The notes: generated by a model from the letters alone, not told the origin. A DNA stretch of 39,660 bases from an uncultured Candidatus Saccharibacteria bacterium (GCA_948851665.1 CAQOWG010000008.1:1-39660), one strand, 5' to 3'. Shown: positions 7,885 to 16,270, counted from the first letter of the stretch. Translations and numbers: made by a program.

Positions 7885-7939
7885 AGGGCTAAGAATAACC
7901 CTATACTTATATATTAGCACAGATTGGCGAAAAAGTCAA
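7885..7939 (-). promoter_or_regulatory. Shared-type promoter and 5' hairpin of the PMT gene
   Basis: -35 TTGACT (7934-7939), 17-bp spacer ending ATCTGTGC, -10 TAATAT (7911-7916), then AAGTATAGGG. A 7-bp stem AGGGTTA-TTCT-TAGCCCT (7885-7902, one G-U pair) begins about 8 nt into the message. It is the least canonical of the six shared promoters, but spacing and layout are the same. Confidence 0.75.
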
Positions 7940-7973
7940 TAGTTTTTATGGTTTTTTCACAGAGTTGTCAACC

Positions 7974-8000
7974 AAAAAGCGGAGTTTTTGATAACTCCGC
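7974..8000 (-). terminator. Terminator of the pyrophosphatase gene
   Basis: Minus-strand stem GCGGAGTT/AACTCCGC (7979-7986 and 7993-8000) with a 6-nt loop, followed by TTTTTGG. Confidence 0.8.
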
Positions 8001-8022
8001 AATTTTGTTTGGTTTCTGGGGA

Positions 8023-8553
8023 TTATTGCTCGTTCCAGCGCTTGATAGCATCGGCGATAACTTGTTTGGCAGAATCGAGCCCCTCGAAGCCCTTGACCAC
8101 GGTCGAGCCAGGTTTTTTGAGGTCTTTGTAATGATTGAAATGGAACTCGATTTGTTTGATGAGCTGAGCAGGCAGATCTTCGAGAGACTGGATGGCGTCG
8201 CCATTATTGCGGTCGTCAGCTGGAACAGCGATGATCTTGTCGTCGACTTCATCACTGTCGACGAATTTCATAACACCAAGAATACGGGCTTTAGTATAGA
8301 TGCCGGTGGTAAGAGGCTGGTCAGTGACCATAAGGACATCCAGCTCGTCGCCGTCTTCATCGAGAGTCTGAGGAATAAAACCATAGTTGGTCGGCTTGGC
8401 AAAGGCCATTGGTTCAACACGGTCGAGCATAAAACAAGCGTTTTTGCGGTCCCACTCGATTTTGTGGTTGGAACCTGTTGGGATTTCGATGACGACGTTG
8501 ATTTCGCCATTTTCGTAATCGCCAGGGGTGAGGATTTTATTAAAATCTGCCAT
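8023..8553 (-). CDS. ppa: Inorganic pyrophosphatase, family I
   Basis: This 176-residue soluble enzyme hydrolyses pyrophosphate to phosphate and so pulls biosynthetic reactions forward. The family signature DGDELDV lies near residue 70 and supplies the metal-binding aspartates; upstream KIEWDRKNACFMLDRV and YGFIPQT are also typical. Length is normal for the bacterial hexameric type. The start is supported by AAGGAG 7 nt upstream. It is a single gene with its own promoter and terminator. Confidence 0.95.
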   Translation of the reverse strand: MADFNKILTPGDYENGEINVVIEIPTGSNHKIEWDRKNACFMLDRVEPMAFAKPTNYGFIPQTLDEDGDELDVLMVTDQPLTTGIYTKARILGVMKFVDSDEVDDKIIAVPADDRNNGDAIQSLEDLPAQLIKQIEFHFNHYKDLKKPGSTVVKGFEGLDSAKQVIADAIKRWNEQ

Positions 8554-8576
8554 AAAAACTCCTTATTTATCTTTTC

Positions 8577-8582
8577 ATTATA
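8577..8582 (-). promoter_or_regulatory. -10 box of ppa
   Basis: Minus strand TGC-TATAAT, an extended -10. The expected start leaves a leader of about 15-20 nt that contains AAGGAG, so this message is led in the ordinary way, unlike the leaderless genes. Confidence 0.65.
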
Positions 8583-8622
8583 GCATAAAACTTTGTTTTA
8601 TACTGTAACTGCCTCGCGCTCG

Positions 8623-8646
8623 GAAAAACATGCAGGCATGTTTTTC
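8623..8646. repeat. Compact perfect inverted repeat
   Basis: Arms GAAAAACATGC and GCATGTTTTTC (11 bp) are separated by 2 nt. A and T runs sit at the outer ends of the stem itself. It lies between the ppa promoter and the terminator of the next gene. It could be a back-up bidirectional terminator. Confidence 0.55.
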
Positions 8647-8691
8647 GCTCACTGCTCGTTGTTATAGCATATCGAGCTGGCTTTATCGGGC

Positions 8692-8721
8692 AAAAAATAC
8701 CCCCGCTACGAAACTGCGGGG
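8692..8721 (-). terminator. Terminator of the two-TM protein gene
   Basis: Minus-strand stem CCCCGC/GCGGGG (8701-8706 and 8716-8721) followed by GTATTTTTTG. Confidence 0.8.
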
Positions 8722-8728
8722 TGCATTT

Positions 8729-9469
8729 TTATTCTGTGCCTTCTGTATCCTCGAAATCCTCGAGAAGATAGTAGGTCTCCCGCTTAAAAACGAGCGGGAT
8801 GACAACCCCAAACAACACTACCGCAACGATGAGCGTAATTATCACCATGATATCGACGTCACAATAGGGCGCGATTACCTCAAGTTTGGTAAACATATCC
8901 GTATTGTGCGGGATAATTACAGAGGAGCTTTTGCCACTCCACCAATCTTTGCTAGTGAACTCAAACGTGCCAACGGCAATATAGGTGACATGTTCGTCTT
9001 CTGTATCCTCAGGGTAGTCCGCGAGCGAACCACCCGGCAAAATGAAATGCTCGTGATCGACGGCCGCCTCGACTAGTTCGAGACTGGCGCTACATGCGTA
9101 GAACGTCTGGTACCTGAGTTCGGTTTGGTTGATGTCGTCAGGATTGGTGGCGATAACCTTAAGCCTAACCTCGATTATGTCGCCGTATTCGGCAGCAATG
9201 AGCTCGTGGTACCAAGCATTTTCTGTGTCCTCGCCAACGATGCGGGCTTCTAACTTGTAATCTATTCCCTCGGAGGGATACAAGTCGTATTCGCCAACGA
9301 AAGCGCGGTTTCGGGATTCAGCCCTCATGATTTCATGATTGGAAAGATTGATGGCTTGGTAGATAATAATAACCGTGACAACACAGATCATTATAGAAAA
9401 AACTACCGATAATCTTGTCATCATAATTATCATTTTGACCGCGCTTTTAATCTTGCTCTTTTCTTCCAT
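8729..9469 (-). CDS. Hypothetical protein with two membrane segments, 246 aa
   Basis: The family is not recognised. One membrane helix lies near residues 12-38 and another near 204-228. Between them is an acidic domain of about 165 residues, rich in beta-type patterns such as YGDIIEVRLKVIATNPDD, probably outside the cell. A short acidic cytoplasmic tail (YYLLEDFEDTEGTE) follows. The extracytoplasmic domain has loose likeness to the secreted protein at 20001-20774, not enough to call homology. The start at 9469 follows AAAGGAGGGG; the ATG at 9577 lies in the leader upstream of that site. It carries the shared strong promoter with a long hairpin leader. Confidence 0.75.
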   Translation of the reverse strand: MEEKSKIKSAVKMIIMMTRLSVVFSIMICVVTVIIIYQAINLSNHEIMRAESRNRAFVGEYDLYPSEGIDYKLEARIVGEDTENAWYHELIAAEYGDIIEVRLKVIATNPDDINQTELRYQTFYACSASLELVEAAVDHEHFILPGGSLADYPEDTEDEHVTYIAVGTFEFTSKDWWSGKSSSVIIPHNTDMFTKLEVIAPYCDVDIMVIITLIVAVVLFGVVIPLVFKRETYYLLEDFEDTEGTE

Positions 9470-9522
9470 ACTTACCCCTCCTTTTGTTTTTGTATACTGA
9501 ATGAAAGAATTTTTAGCTGATT

Positions 9523-9647
9523 TGACCCAGCCTGGGTCATCTGAAGTTATGATTAGAATTTGAGCTGTTTTGGGCATGCCAAAGAACTAGTGGCCCAAAA
9601 TGTGCCCCTTATCCTTCTATTGTAGCACAGATTACTGAAAATGTCAA
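9523..9647 (-). promoter_or_regulatory. Shared-type promoter and two leader hairpins
   Basis: -35 TTGACA (9642-9647), 17-bp spacer with AATCTGTG, -10 TGC-TACAAT (9619-9624), then AGAAGGATAAGGGG. A perfect 8-bp stem TTTTGGGC/GCCCAAAA (9568-9575 and 9593-9600) follows about 13 nt into the leader, and a second stem TGACCCA-GGC-TGGGTCA (9523-9539) lies further down. The leader is about 140 nt. The -35 lies 47 bp past the rarA stop codon, and no terminator is seen between. Confidence 0.8.
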
Positions 9648-9692
9648 GGAGTTTTAGAGAAGGCCGTTATTGCTGGATGTCGGCTCGAAAAT

Positions 9693-10925
9693 TTAAGAAT
9701 TTTTGGTGTTTTTATCATTGTGATTGTAGGTGCTTTTGGCACTAGGGTCAAAGATCCTTTCACCAGCGACTTCTTCGGGGAGATAACTTTTGTCGAGATG
9801 AAAACCAGCTTCCCATTTTTGGCCTTCGCCAAAACCGAGTTCTTTCATGAGTTTGGTAGGAGCATTGCGAAGCCAAATTGGGATTGGGGCGCCCATAGTA
9901 CGATGAGCGATTTCTTGGGCACGAGCCCAGCCATCGTAAGAATCGCGATTTTTGGGGGCTTTGGCGAGGACGGTAGCGACGTGAGAGAGAATGATACCAC
10001 CCTCGGGCATACCGACCCGCTCGATGGCCTCAAAACAGCTGACAGCAAGGTTAAGGGCGGCGCTGGCAGCGAGGCCGATGTCCTCGGAAGCAAAAATCAC
10101 CATGCGACGGGCAATAAATTTAGGATCTTCCCCGCTCTCGACCATGCGGGCAAGGTAGTAAAGAGTAGCGTCGACATCGGAGCCACGCATGGACTTGATG
10201 AAGGCAGAGATATTGTCGTAGTGGTAGTCGCCGGATTTGTCATAGTTAGGAACTTTGCGGCCAACAGCAGTAATAACGGTATCTTTAGTGACCGGTTGGC
10301 CGTTTGCGATGCTAAGCGAGAGCTCGAGATCGCCGAGAGCTGAGCGTGCATCGCCGCCCGAGAGCTCGGCGATGAGCTCGAGGGCGTCTTTTTTGACTTG
10401 TTTCGTGACCTTTTCGGCTTTTACTGCACGTTTTAGAACTTCAAGGATGCCATCTTTTTTTAGTGCCGACACCACTACGACACGCGAGCGTGAAATGAGT
10501 GGCGAAATGACTTCGAAGCTAGGGTTCTCAGTGGTAGCGCCAATTAGGATGATTAAGCCGGATTCAACATGGGGTAAAAAAGCATCCTGTTGGGCCTTAT
10601 TGAAACGATGGATCTCATCCACAAAAAGCACGGTGCGAATTTTGAGATTCCAGTTGACTTTGGCACGCTCAACTACATCAGTGATGTCTTGCTTTTTGGC
10701 AGTGACGGCAGAAAGCTCAACAAAGTCGGCGCTGTATTCATGGGCAAGAATCCGCGCAAGGGTAGTCTTTCCTGTGCCGGGAGGGCCCCAAAAGATTAAG
10801 TTAACCGGTTCGCCTTTTTTGACGATTTCGGTCAGAATCTTACCGTCGCCAATAATTGCATCCTGCCCAACCACTTCCCCTAAAGTCTGGGGGCGCATGC
10901 GTTCAGCGAGAGGGACTCTATTCAT
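9693..10925 (-). CDS. rarA: Replication-associated recombination protein A, AAA+ ATPase
   Basis: This 410-residue ATPase of the RarA/MgsA (WRNIP1) family acts at stalled replication forks in the cytoplasm. It begins with the family opening LAERMRPQTLGEVVGQD, then Walker A GPPGTGKT (47-54), Walker B FVDEIHRF, and sensor 1 GATTENPSF. The C-terminal half has the family tetramerisation region with ARRMVIFASEDIG and WARAQEIAHR. Length is close to normal. Its start overlaps the end of ddl by 8 bp, so it is the last gene of the run coming from the histidine kinase. Related clamp-loader ATPases share the motifs, but the C-terminus fits RarA. Confidence 0.93.
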   Translation of the reverse strand: MNRVPLAERMRPQTLGEVVGQDAIIGDGKILTEIVKKGEPVNLIFWGPPGTGKTTLARILAHEYSADFVELSAVTAKKQDITDVVERAKVNWNLKIRTVLFVDEIHRFNKAQQDAFLPHVESGLIILIGATTENPSFEVISPLISRSRVVVVSALKKDGILEVLKRAVKAEKVTKQVKKDALELIAELSGGDARSALGDLELSLSIANGQPVTKDTVITAVGRKVPNYDKSGDYHYDNISAFIKSMRGSDVDATLYYLARMVESGEDPKFIARRMVIFASEDIGLAASAALNLAVSCFEAIERVGMPEGGIILSHVATVLAKAPKNRDSYDGWARAQEIAHRTMGAPIPIWLRNAPTKLMKELGFGEGQKWEAGFHLDKSYLPEEVAGERIFDPSAKSTYNHNDKNTKNS

Positions 10926-12204
10926 GATGTATTGGAGCTCTTGTCCCCTTCATGCCACCATTTGTGCCCTTCACGCCTTTAGCGCCACTGGCATAGCCCG
11001 CGAGAATATTGGTGTCAAAGCTAAAGGTTAGTCTCTGCTCTTCCCTCGCCCGCTTGAGACCGAGCGCAATAACTTCATTAAGCATCTCGGGGTAATCAAC
11101 TCCGGTGGCTCTCCAGAGGTGATTTGAGAGACTACCAGGAATAGTGTTAACCTCATTGACGTAGATTTTGTTCGTATCCTTGTCGATAATAAAATCTATG
11201 CGAATAACGCCGGAGCAGCCAAGGGCTTGAAAAGTCTTAACTGAGAGGGCTTGGATTTCTTCTGCCCGTTGGTCGGAGATTTTGGCTGGGAGTTCGAGTG
11301 CTGGATTTGAATCATCGGCCCCCATGGTACCGCCGTGTGATTTGACACCGGTTTTTGTAGCCTTGGTAGCTTTTAGTCCTTTCGTTCCCTTGGCGCTACT
11401 ACCGAGGTATTTGTCACGATAGCTTAAAATAGCATCCATCTTGATTGGAGATTCGCAAACTGAGGCCTTGGCAGATTCGTAATCACCGATAACCGAACAG
11501 TTAACTTCCTTAAGGTTCATAATGGCTTTCTCGACGAGGACTTTTCCAGCATAAGTAAATGCCTCTTCGAGAGATTGCTTGAGTTCTTTCTCATCCTTAG
11601 CAATGCTAATACCGACACTGGAGCCGAGATTAACTGGCTTAACGATAACCGGAAAGCCAAGTTCACTCTTGATGTTGTTTTCGATCCATTCTACATCGTC
11701 CTTGTATTGCTTGACATTATAAAGGAGCCCGTCGATGACTGGAATATTATTGGCACGGAGAACTTCCTTGCAAATATATTTATCCATGCCGATAGCAGAA
11801 GATACAACATCACAGCCGACGAATGGGATATTGAGCATTTTTACAAAGCCTTCAATGGTACCGTCCTCAACATTGGTGCCGTGAACGATTGGAAAAGCGA
11901 TATCGATATAGTCATAAACGGGGGCTTTAAATAGCTTCTTTTCGCAGCGGATTAGGGCGACTTTATTACCGAGGTTTGTCGGAACAACTTGAGTGCTCGC
12001 ATCAATGAGAGCTTTGGTATCTTTATAATTCACGATGTCTGCAATTTTCTCACCGACATACATTTTATTTTCTTTCGTGACATACACTGGCAGAACGTCA
12101 TATTTGCTGCGGTCAATATTTTCCATGGCCTGCAAGGCGGTAATGATGGAAACTTCATGTTCGACACTATTACCGCCGAAGAATACTGCAATTTTTGCTT
12201 TCAT
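10918..12204 (-). CDS. ddl: D-alanine--D-alanine ligase with two low-complexity insertions
   Basis: The enzyme joins two D-alanines for the peptidoglycan stem peptide. It is an ATP-grasp protein with FFGGNSVEHEVSI at the N-terminus, FPIVHGTNVEDGTIEGF, VKPVNLGSSVGIS, IRIDFI and VNEVNTIPG. At 428 residues it is longer than the usual ~350-370. The surplus is a Lys/Gly/Thr-rich segment at about 269-302, in the omega loop that covers the active site, and a similar tail at about 393-428; both contain AKGxKG. AAGGAG lies 6 nt before the start, just after the murF stop. It overlaps rarA and follows murF, the next step of the same pathway. Confidence 0.93.
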   Translation of the reverse strand: MKAKIAVFFGGNSVEHEVSIITALQAMENIDRSKYDVLPVYVTKENKMYVGEKIADIVNYKDTKALIDASTQVVPTNLGNKVALIRCEKKLFKAPVYDYIDIAFPIVHGTNVEDGTIEGFVKMLNIPFVGCDVVSSAIGMDKYICKEVLRANNIPVIDGLLYNVKQYKDDVEWIENNIKSELGFPVIVKPVNLGSSVGISIAKDEKELKQSLEEAFTYAGKVLVEKAIMNLKEVNCSVIGDYESAKASVCESPIKMDAILSYRDKYLGSSAKGTKGLKATKATKTGVKSHGGTMGADDSNPALELPAKISDQRAEEIQALSVKTFQALGCSGVIRIDFIIDKDTNKIYVNEVNTIPGSLSNHLWRATGVDYPEMLNEVIALGLKRAREEQRLTFSFDTNILAGYASGAKGVKGTNGGMKGTRAPIHHE

Positions 12205-12214
12205 TTTTTACTCC

Positions 12215-13747
12215 TTAATAATTATCTGGTAAATCGTTTAACAAAAGAATTGTGAGTTTGTCTGCCGAATATTTTTTGGTCGCATAACTAACGGCTTCCT
12301 GTGGTAAATCGACGCGCTGGATTTTGTCGTCTGCAAACCCTGCTTCGGTGAGACCAGTTCTGATTGCGTCTGTCTGTGGGCTATTGCCTACTAAGTAGAC
12401 GTAATCAATTTTCTGGTTTGCTATGTGCTTGCCAAGCTCTTCATTATATTTTACCTCCTCAGAGCCAAGTTCAATCAGGCCAGGAGTAACGATAACTGTT
12501 TTGCCCGTAAATTGCGCTAAGGTGTCAACAGCTAGTTTGGAGCTGATGGGGTTTGAGTTATAACTATCATCGATGATGCCAAGGTTTCCTCGGTCGATAT
12601 ATTCGAGGCGATGTGGAACACTCTTGATGCGACGAACAGCAAATTTAATGTCTTCATCTGAGACTCCAAGTTCTTTGGCGACTGCAATAGCGCCGGTAAG
12701 GTTCTCAATATTATGTACGCCTAAGAGCTTAGTTTGAACTTCAATGGTGTGCTGATCGTAATGAAAAGTAAAGCTTTGGCCGTCTCTTTCCGACTGCAAA
12801 TGATCCGCGTAGAAATCGTACTGCTTATCTAGGCCGTAGCTATAGTGCTCGATACTCGTACCATGATTGCGGATGTTTTCGTTGTCATAATTGAGATAGA
12901 GTTTGCCACTATTGGCCGCAATGGCTTCAGCAAGTTCAAACTTCGTGCGAATAATGGCTTCGAGGCTACCAAAGGTCTGCAAATGTTGCGGATCGGCAGC
13001 GGTAATAATGCCGTATTTTGGTTGGACGATCTCGCAGCATTCAGCAATTTCACCTTCCCACATTGCACCCATCTCGCAAACAAAGATATCATGGGTTGGT
13101 TTGAGATACTTGCGAATTGTACGTGCGATACCGAGATCGGTATTGTAATTTTTGGGAGTTACTAAAACGCTATATTTTTCGGATAAAATCTCGCCGAGGA
13201 AGTTTTTCATGCTGGTTTTACCATAGCTGCCAGTAATACCGATGATAATTAAGTCCTTCTTCTTTGCGAGAATTTTCTTTGCACCATTAATATACCGTTT
13301 GCGACCAATAGTTTCAGCTGGGAAGAGGATGGCATTTGCAATGAGACAGAGCGCCGGTGCGATACCGCAGAGAATCGCGAAACGAACAATAAAATCCGTT
13401 TCGCCAGATACAAATATAAACGCCACGATGGATATAATAAGTTCGATGGCGACAAGCCTGATAATGCGACCAGTGATTTTGAGCGGAACCTTTGTGTTTT
13501 TGGGGATAAGGGTACCAATTGAGAAGATAAGAACAATAACTGACAAAATTTGGGGCGCTAAATCACCAGTCAATGCCAGGAGTGGCGCCAGTGCTAAAAT
13601 GAGACGTAAGGTGATTTTTTGAATGTTTGTCCTGCACCAATGCAAATACATGCTGGTCTTATAATAGTTAAGCTGATACATATGAAGATAGTTGCACAGT
13701 AAAAGTGAAAAGTTGATGAAATATAGAATGATAATAAGGATGTTCAT
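12215..13747 (-). CDS. murF: MurF-type Mur ligase with N-terminal membrane domain
   Basis: The catalytic part, from about residue 150, is a UDP-MurNAc-tripeptide--D-alanyl-D-alanine ligase: P-loop GITGSYGKTS (170-179), NYNTDLG, EMGAMWEGEI, HNIENLTGAIAVA and DDSYNSNP. The first ~145 residues are not the usual MurF substrate domain but four or five hydrophobic segments (about 2-19, 48-80, 94-112, 119-143), so the ligase appears membrane-anchored. It starts with ATG directly after the hydrolase stop and is followed by ddl, whose product D-Ala-D-Ala it uses. That pairing supports MurF over other Mur ligases. The exact symbol is family-level inference. Confidence 0.85.
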   Translation of the reverse strand: MNILIIILYFINFSLLLCNYLHMYQLNYYKTSMYLHWCRTNIQKITLRLILALAPLLALTGDLAPQILSVIVLIFSIGTLIPKNTKVPLKITGRIIRLVAIELIISIVAFIFVSGETDFIVRFAILCGIAPALCLIANAILFPAETIGRKRYINGAKKILAKKKDLIIIGITGSYGKTSMKNFLGEILSEKYSVLVTPKNYNTDLGIARTIRKYLKPTHDIFVCEMGAMWEGEIAECCEIVQPKYGIITAADPQHLQTFGSLEAIIRTKFELAEAIAANSGKLYLNYDNENIRNHGTSIEHYSYGLDKQYDFYADHLQSERDGQSFTFHYDQHTIEVQTKLLGVHNIENLTGAIAVAKELGVSDEDIKFAVRRIKSVPHRLEYIDRGNLGIIDDSYNSNPISSKLAVDTLAQFTGKTVIVTPGLIELGSEEVKYNEELGKHIANQKIDYVYLVGNSPQTDAIRTGLTEAGFADDKIQRVDLPQEAVSYATKKYSADKLTILLLNDLPDNY

Positions 13748-14509
13748 TTAACTCTCCAGAAATGTCTTAATTATCGTCTTGAAGCGTTCGCGGTTTTCTA
13801 AAAATGCAAAATGAGACGAGTTCGGAAGAACCACTAGGCCAGCGTCAGGGATAAGTTCAGCCATGAGTTTGCCATCGGCAAGCGGAGTCTGCTCATCATT
13901 CTCACCCCAAATCAATAGGCATGGTTGCTTGATTTTTGGTAGTTCTTCGCGCAAGTCTTCGTTGACGAGGTTCACGAGGGTTTCGCGCATAACTGGCGTA
14001 GCAGCACGATAATCATCGGACCCGACGTGTTGTTTGATTTTCTCCTCAAGCTTCGGTGAAAGTTTGCCAAAAACTTTTTTGCCAGCTTTAAAGATTTTAG
14101 TTTTAAACTCTGCACTAGTGGATTTTGTCTGTACGAGCCCCGCACAGCCGGTCAAGATAACCTTGTCTACTTTGAAGTCTATCTTACCGGAAGTGAGAAG
14201 TTTAATAACAGTGCGACCGCCATTTGAATGACCGAGAAGACTTAGTTCTTTAATGCCCTGTTTTGTGATGAATTCTTTAACAAGCTGAGCGTAGTCATCA
14301 GAAGTGAGGCCTCGTTTTGGCTCTTCGGAACTACCGCAACCCGGCATTTCAAGACAATAAACGGTATGTGCACCCGAAAGATCATCCATCAAACTTTGAT
14401 AGACCGGTATAGTCGTACCCCAGCCGGCAAGTATAAGCAAAGGAGTACCTTTGCCTTGCTTGGCGTAGTGGATCCTAAGCCCAATGAGCTTGCAATAATC
14501 TTCTATCAT
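13748..14509 (-). CDS. Alpha/beta hydrolase
   Basis: A 253-residue cytoplasmic protein of the alpha/beta hydrolase fold. The oxyanion region is LAGWGT near residue 30, the nucleophile elbow is GHSNGG (Ser about 94), the acid is in GENDEQTP and the histidine in NSSHFAF near the C-terminus, so the triad is complete. There is no signal peptide. The gene begins directly after the recO stop and ends directly before the murF start, so it is translated within the same operon. A role in cell-wall or lipid metabolism is suggested only by its place; the substrate is unknown. Confidence 0.88.
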   Translation of the reverse strand: MIEDYCKLIGLRIHYAKQGKGTPLLILAGWGTTIPVYQSLMDDLSGAHTVYCLEMPGCGSSEEPKRGLTSDDYAQLVKEFITKQGIKELSLLGHSNGGRTVIKLLTSGKIDFKVDKVILTGCAGLVQTKSTSAEFKTKIFKAGKKVFGKLSPKLEEKIKQHVGSDDYRAATPVMRETLVNLVNEDLREELPKIKQPCLLIWGENDEQTPLADGKLMAELIPDAGLVVLPNSSHFAFLENRERFKTIIKTFLES

Positions 14510-15181
14510 CTATATATATTTTACCATACCTAGGTCAACGCGCCCAATCATTGCTTCGACGTGTTCGATATTGGCAAGAAGCTGAAGCTTGGCGCTCCAC
14601 AATAATCGAGCTAACTTGATTTCACTTGCGCCAATTTTTCCATCAGGATCAGGGCGGAATGCCTCCTCAAGGCCATCCCATACATAGGATTGACTAGGAT
14701 CAAGAGAGGCGCCATTGACGTCACGAATGAGGTTAATTTCTTCGCCGGTGGTGCGGGCAAGATTAAATTTGAACCAAGTAGAGACCAGTTGTAATAAATA
14801 ACCGCGGTCAAGACCCGCAAGTGCCTGATTTAGTAAATCAAAAAACTCAGGGTTATCGGTTTGCTCGGCGACACGGTTAATGGATTTGAGAAAACTGGAA
14901 GCTAATTCCAGGCGCGGTAGATCAGTCAAGAGATTACCATAAAACTTGAGCATCTTGGCGCCAGTGAGAGTTGCGAGTTTAGCATGGTGGCTTTGATGAA
15001 TAGTTACATCGGAAACCGAAAAAAGCTCAATGCCGCCGGCGAGACGGGACTTTTCCTTGCGAGCGCCACGAGCGAGGACGGAAAACTTACCCTCGGGCGT
15101 AAGCAGAGTGAGGATGCGATCGGATTCGCCGTAATTAGTACGACGAAGAATGATGGCCTGGGTACGCAAATCAGAGGACAT
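14510..15181 (-). CDS. recO: DNA repair protein RecO
   Basis: This 223-residue protein helps RecA load onto gaps covered by single-strand binding protein. The N-terminal OB-fold begins SSDLRTQAIILRRTNYGESDRILTLLTPEGKFSVLARGARK, the usual RecO opening, seen here in pieces from residues 2 to 42. The helical C-terminal part is less conserved, and the usual zinc-binding cysteines are not evident. The start at 15181 is chosen over 15199 because it matches the family start. It overlaps the response regulator by 11 bp. Confidence 0.88.
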   Translation of the reverse strand: MSSDLRTQAIILRRTNYGESDRILTLLTPEGKFSVLARGARKEKSRLAGGIELFSVSDVTIHQSHHAKLATLTGAKMLKFYGNLLTDLPRLELASSFLKSINRVAEQTDNPEFFDLLNQALAGLDRGYLLQLVSTWFKFNLARTTGEEINLIRDVNGASLDPSQSYVWDGLEEAFRPDPDGKIGASEIKLARLLWSAKLQLLANIEHVEAMIGRVDLGMVKYI

Positions 15182-15542
15182 GTTGTACGGTCTCCGCAAT
15201 TTCGGATGGAGTCATTTGGTCTTTATAAAGAATATTTTGGACATTGTAGATCGTAAGGTCGGCGAGGTTGAGGCGTAGAGACGTAACGAGAATAATCGGA
15301 ATCCTGGCAGTATCGTCATAAGAAGAGAGTTCGTGAAGCAGGGTAAAACCGTCCGGGCCATCGAGCAGAATATCGAGCAGAATCAGGTCCGGCAAAGCGT
15401 CAGGGCAGTCGGATAGTGCCGACATGGCAGCGATGGCATTTTCAAAGATATCGATTGTGAAGGTGCCGGGTAGGGTATTGATGGCACGAGCGACACATTC
15501 GGCCATCCAAGCATCATCCTCAATAATAAAAATCTTTGGCAT
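15171..15542 (-). CDS. Single-domain response regulator (CheY/Spo0F-like)
   Basis: A 123-residue receiver domain with no output domain. The acidic pair is D9-D10 (IIEDD), the phospho-acceptor D57 in LILLDILL, the switch threonine T87 in LVTS and the conserved lysine K107 in LYKDQ, so all catalytic residues are present. It starts 1 nt after the histidine kinase stop, and the two should act as a pair. With no DNA-binding domain it must signal by protein contact. The stop is TGA, which supports the standard code. The hexamer-like palindrome CTTTATAAAG falls inside its codons 105-107. Confidence 0.9.
   Translation of the reverse strand: MPKIFIIEDDAWMAECVARAINTLPGTFTIDIFENAIAAMSALSDCPDALPDLILLDILLDGPDGFTLLHELSSYDDTARIPIILVTSLRLNLADLTIYNVQNILYKDQMTPSEIAETVQHVL
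15221..15230. repeat. Copy of palindrome CTTTATAAAG in the regulator gene
   Basis: A 10-bp perfect copy of the core of the Fic-promoter palindrome, lying inside coding sequence (Leu-Tyr-Lys codons). It may be chance or codon-driven. Confidence 0.4.
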
Positions 15543-15543
15543 T

Positions 15544-16254
15544 TTAGACTCCAAAAAGGCTGGCTTGCTGCGAAACCGGTAAGTCGACGAAAAAGCTAGT
15601 GCCATCGCGGTGACGAATTGCGCCGAGTTCGGCATGCATATAACGGGCAAATTCGGAGGCAATATAGAGACCAAGTCCAGAACTACCGGGGCGCATGGCA
15701 ATACGAGTAGGGCGAGTGAGACCACCGGATTTCAACTCACGCCAAACATGCGTGGGCAAGGCAGGACCAAAATCGCGCACGCCAATCCGAATAAAATCTC
15801 GGTGATCAACAACACTAAGCTCGCTTTCGGTTTCGAGAGTAGAATAATGCAAAGCATTGGTGCAGAAATTATAAATTACGCGATGCAGAAGTTCGCGGTT
15901 GGCAATAGCGAGACGAGAGCGGTTGGCATAAGTGAGACGGAGGCGGCGTTGTTCATAACGGAAAAGCGGATCAAGTTCGCGATAGACAGCATCGCAAACG
16001 CCACGCACACTAACTGGCTCCATTGCAAAGAGACCATCTTCAAGGCGGGCGATTTTAGTGAGATCATCAACTTGCCGAAGAGCGCGTTCGGAGACCGAAA
16101 CTAGTTGAGATTTAATGCGCTGGTCGTCGACAGGATTTTTACTGATCCCTAGAGAAAGCGCAAGCTGGCGCGCAAGGCAAAGAGGAGCCTTGAGATCATG
16201 CGCAGCCACCAAAATACTGTCCACCGTTAAACTCGGACTTACCTCCACTGTCAT
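15544..16254 (-). CDS. Soluble histidine kinase without sensor domain
   Basis: A 236-residue kinase made only of a dimerisation/phospho-acceptor domain (H19 in AHDLKAPL) and an ATP-binding domain: N box NFCTNA (129-134), G1 DFGPAL (161-166, for the usual DxGxG) and G2 GSSGLGL (190-196). There is no membrane helix and no PAS, GAF or other input domain; only 18 residues precede the histidine. Signals must come from a partner protein or from the C-terminal tail. It heads the run hk-rr-recO-hydrolase-murF-ddl-rarA and is probably leaderless. Confidence 0.88.
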   Translation of the reverse strand: MTVEVSPSLTVDSILVAAHDLKAPLCLARQLALSLGISKNPVDDQRIKSQLVSVSERALRQVDDLTKIARLEDGLFAMEPVSVRGVCDAVYRELDPLFRYEQRRLRLTYANRSRLAIANRELLHRVIYNFCTNALHYSTLETESELSVVDHRDFIRIGVRDFGPALPTHVWRELKSGGLTRPTRIAMRPGSSGLGLYIASEFARYMHAELGAIRHRDGTSFFVDLPVSQQASLFGV

Positions 16255-16260
16255 GAGTTA

Positions 16261-16266
16261 ATTATA
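16261..16266 (-). promoter_or_regulatory. -10 box of the histidine kinase operon
   Basis: Minus strand TGC-TATAAT, 6 nt before the ATG at 16254, which predicts a leaderless message. It lies 5 bp from the stop codon of the gene upstream. Confidence 0.6.
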
Positions 16267-16270
16267 GCAT

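Noticed and set aside
15171..15173. Use of UGA as a sense codon, as in SR1/Gracilibacteria
   Set aside because: UGA ends the response regulator, trxB and the gene at 20001 exactly at the expected C-termini, and no UGA interrupts a conserved domain.
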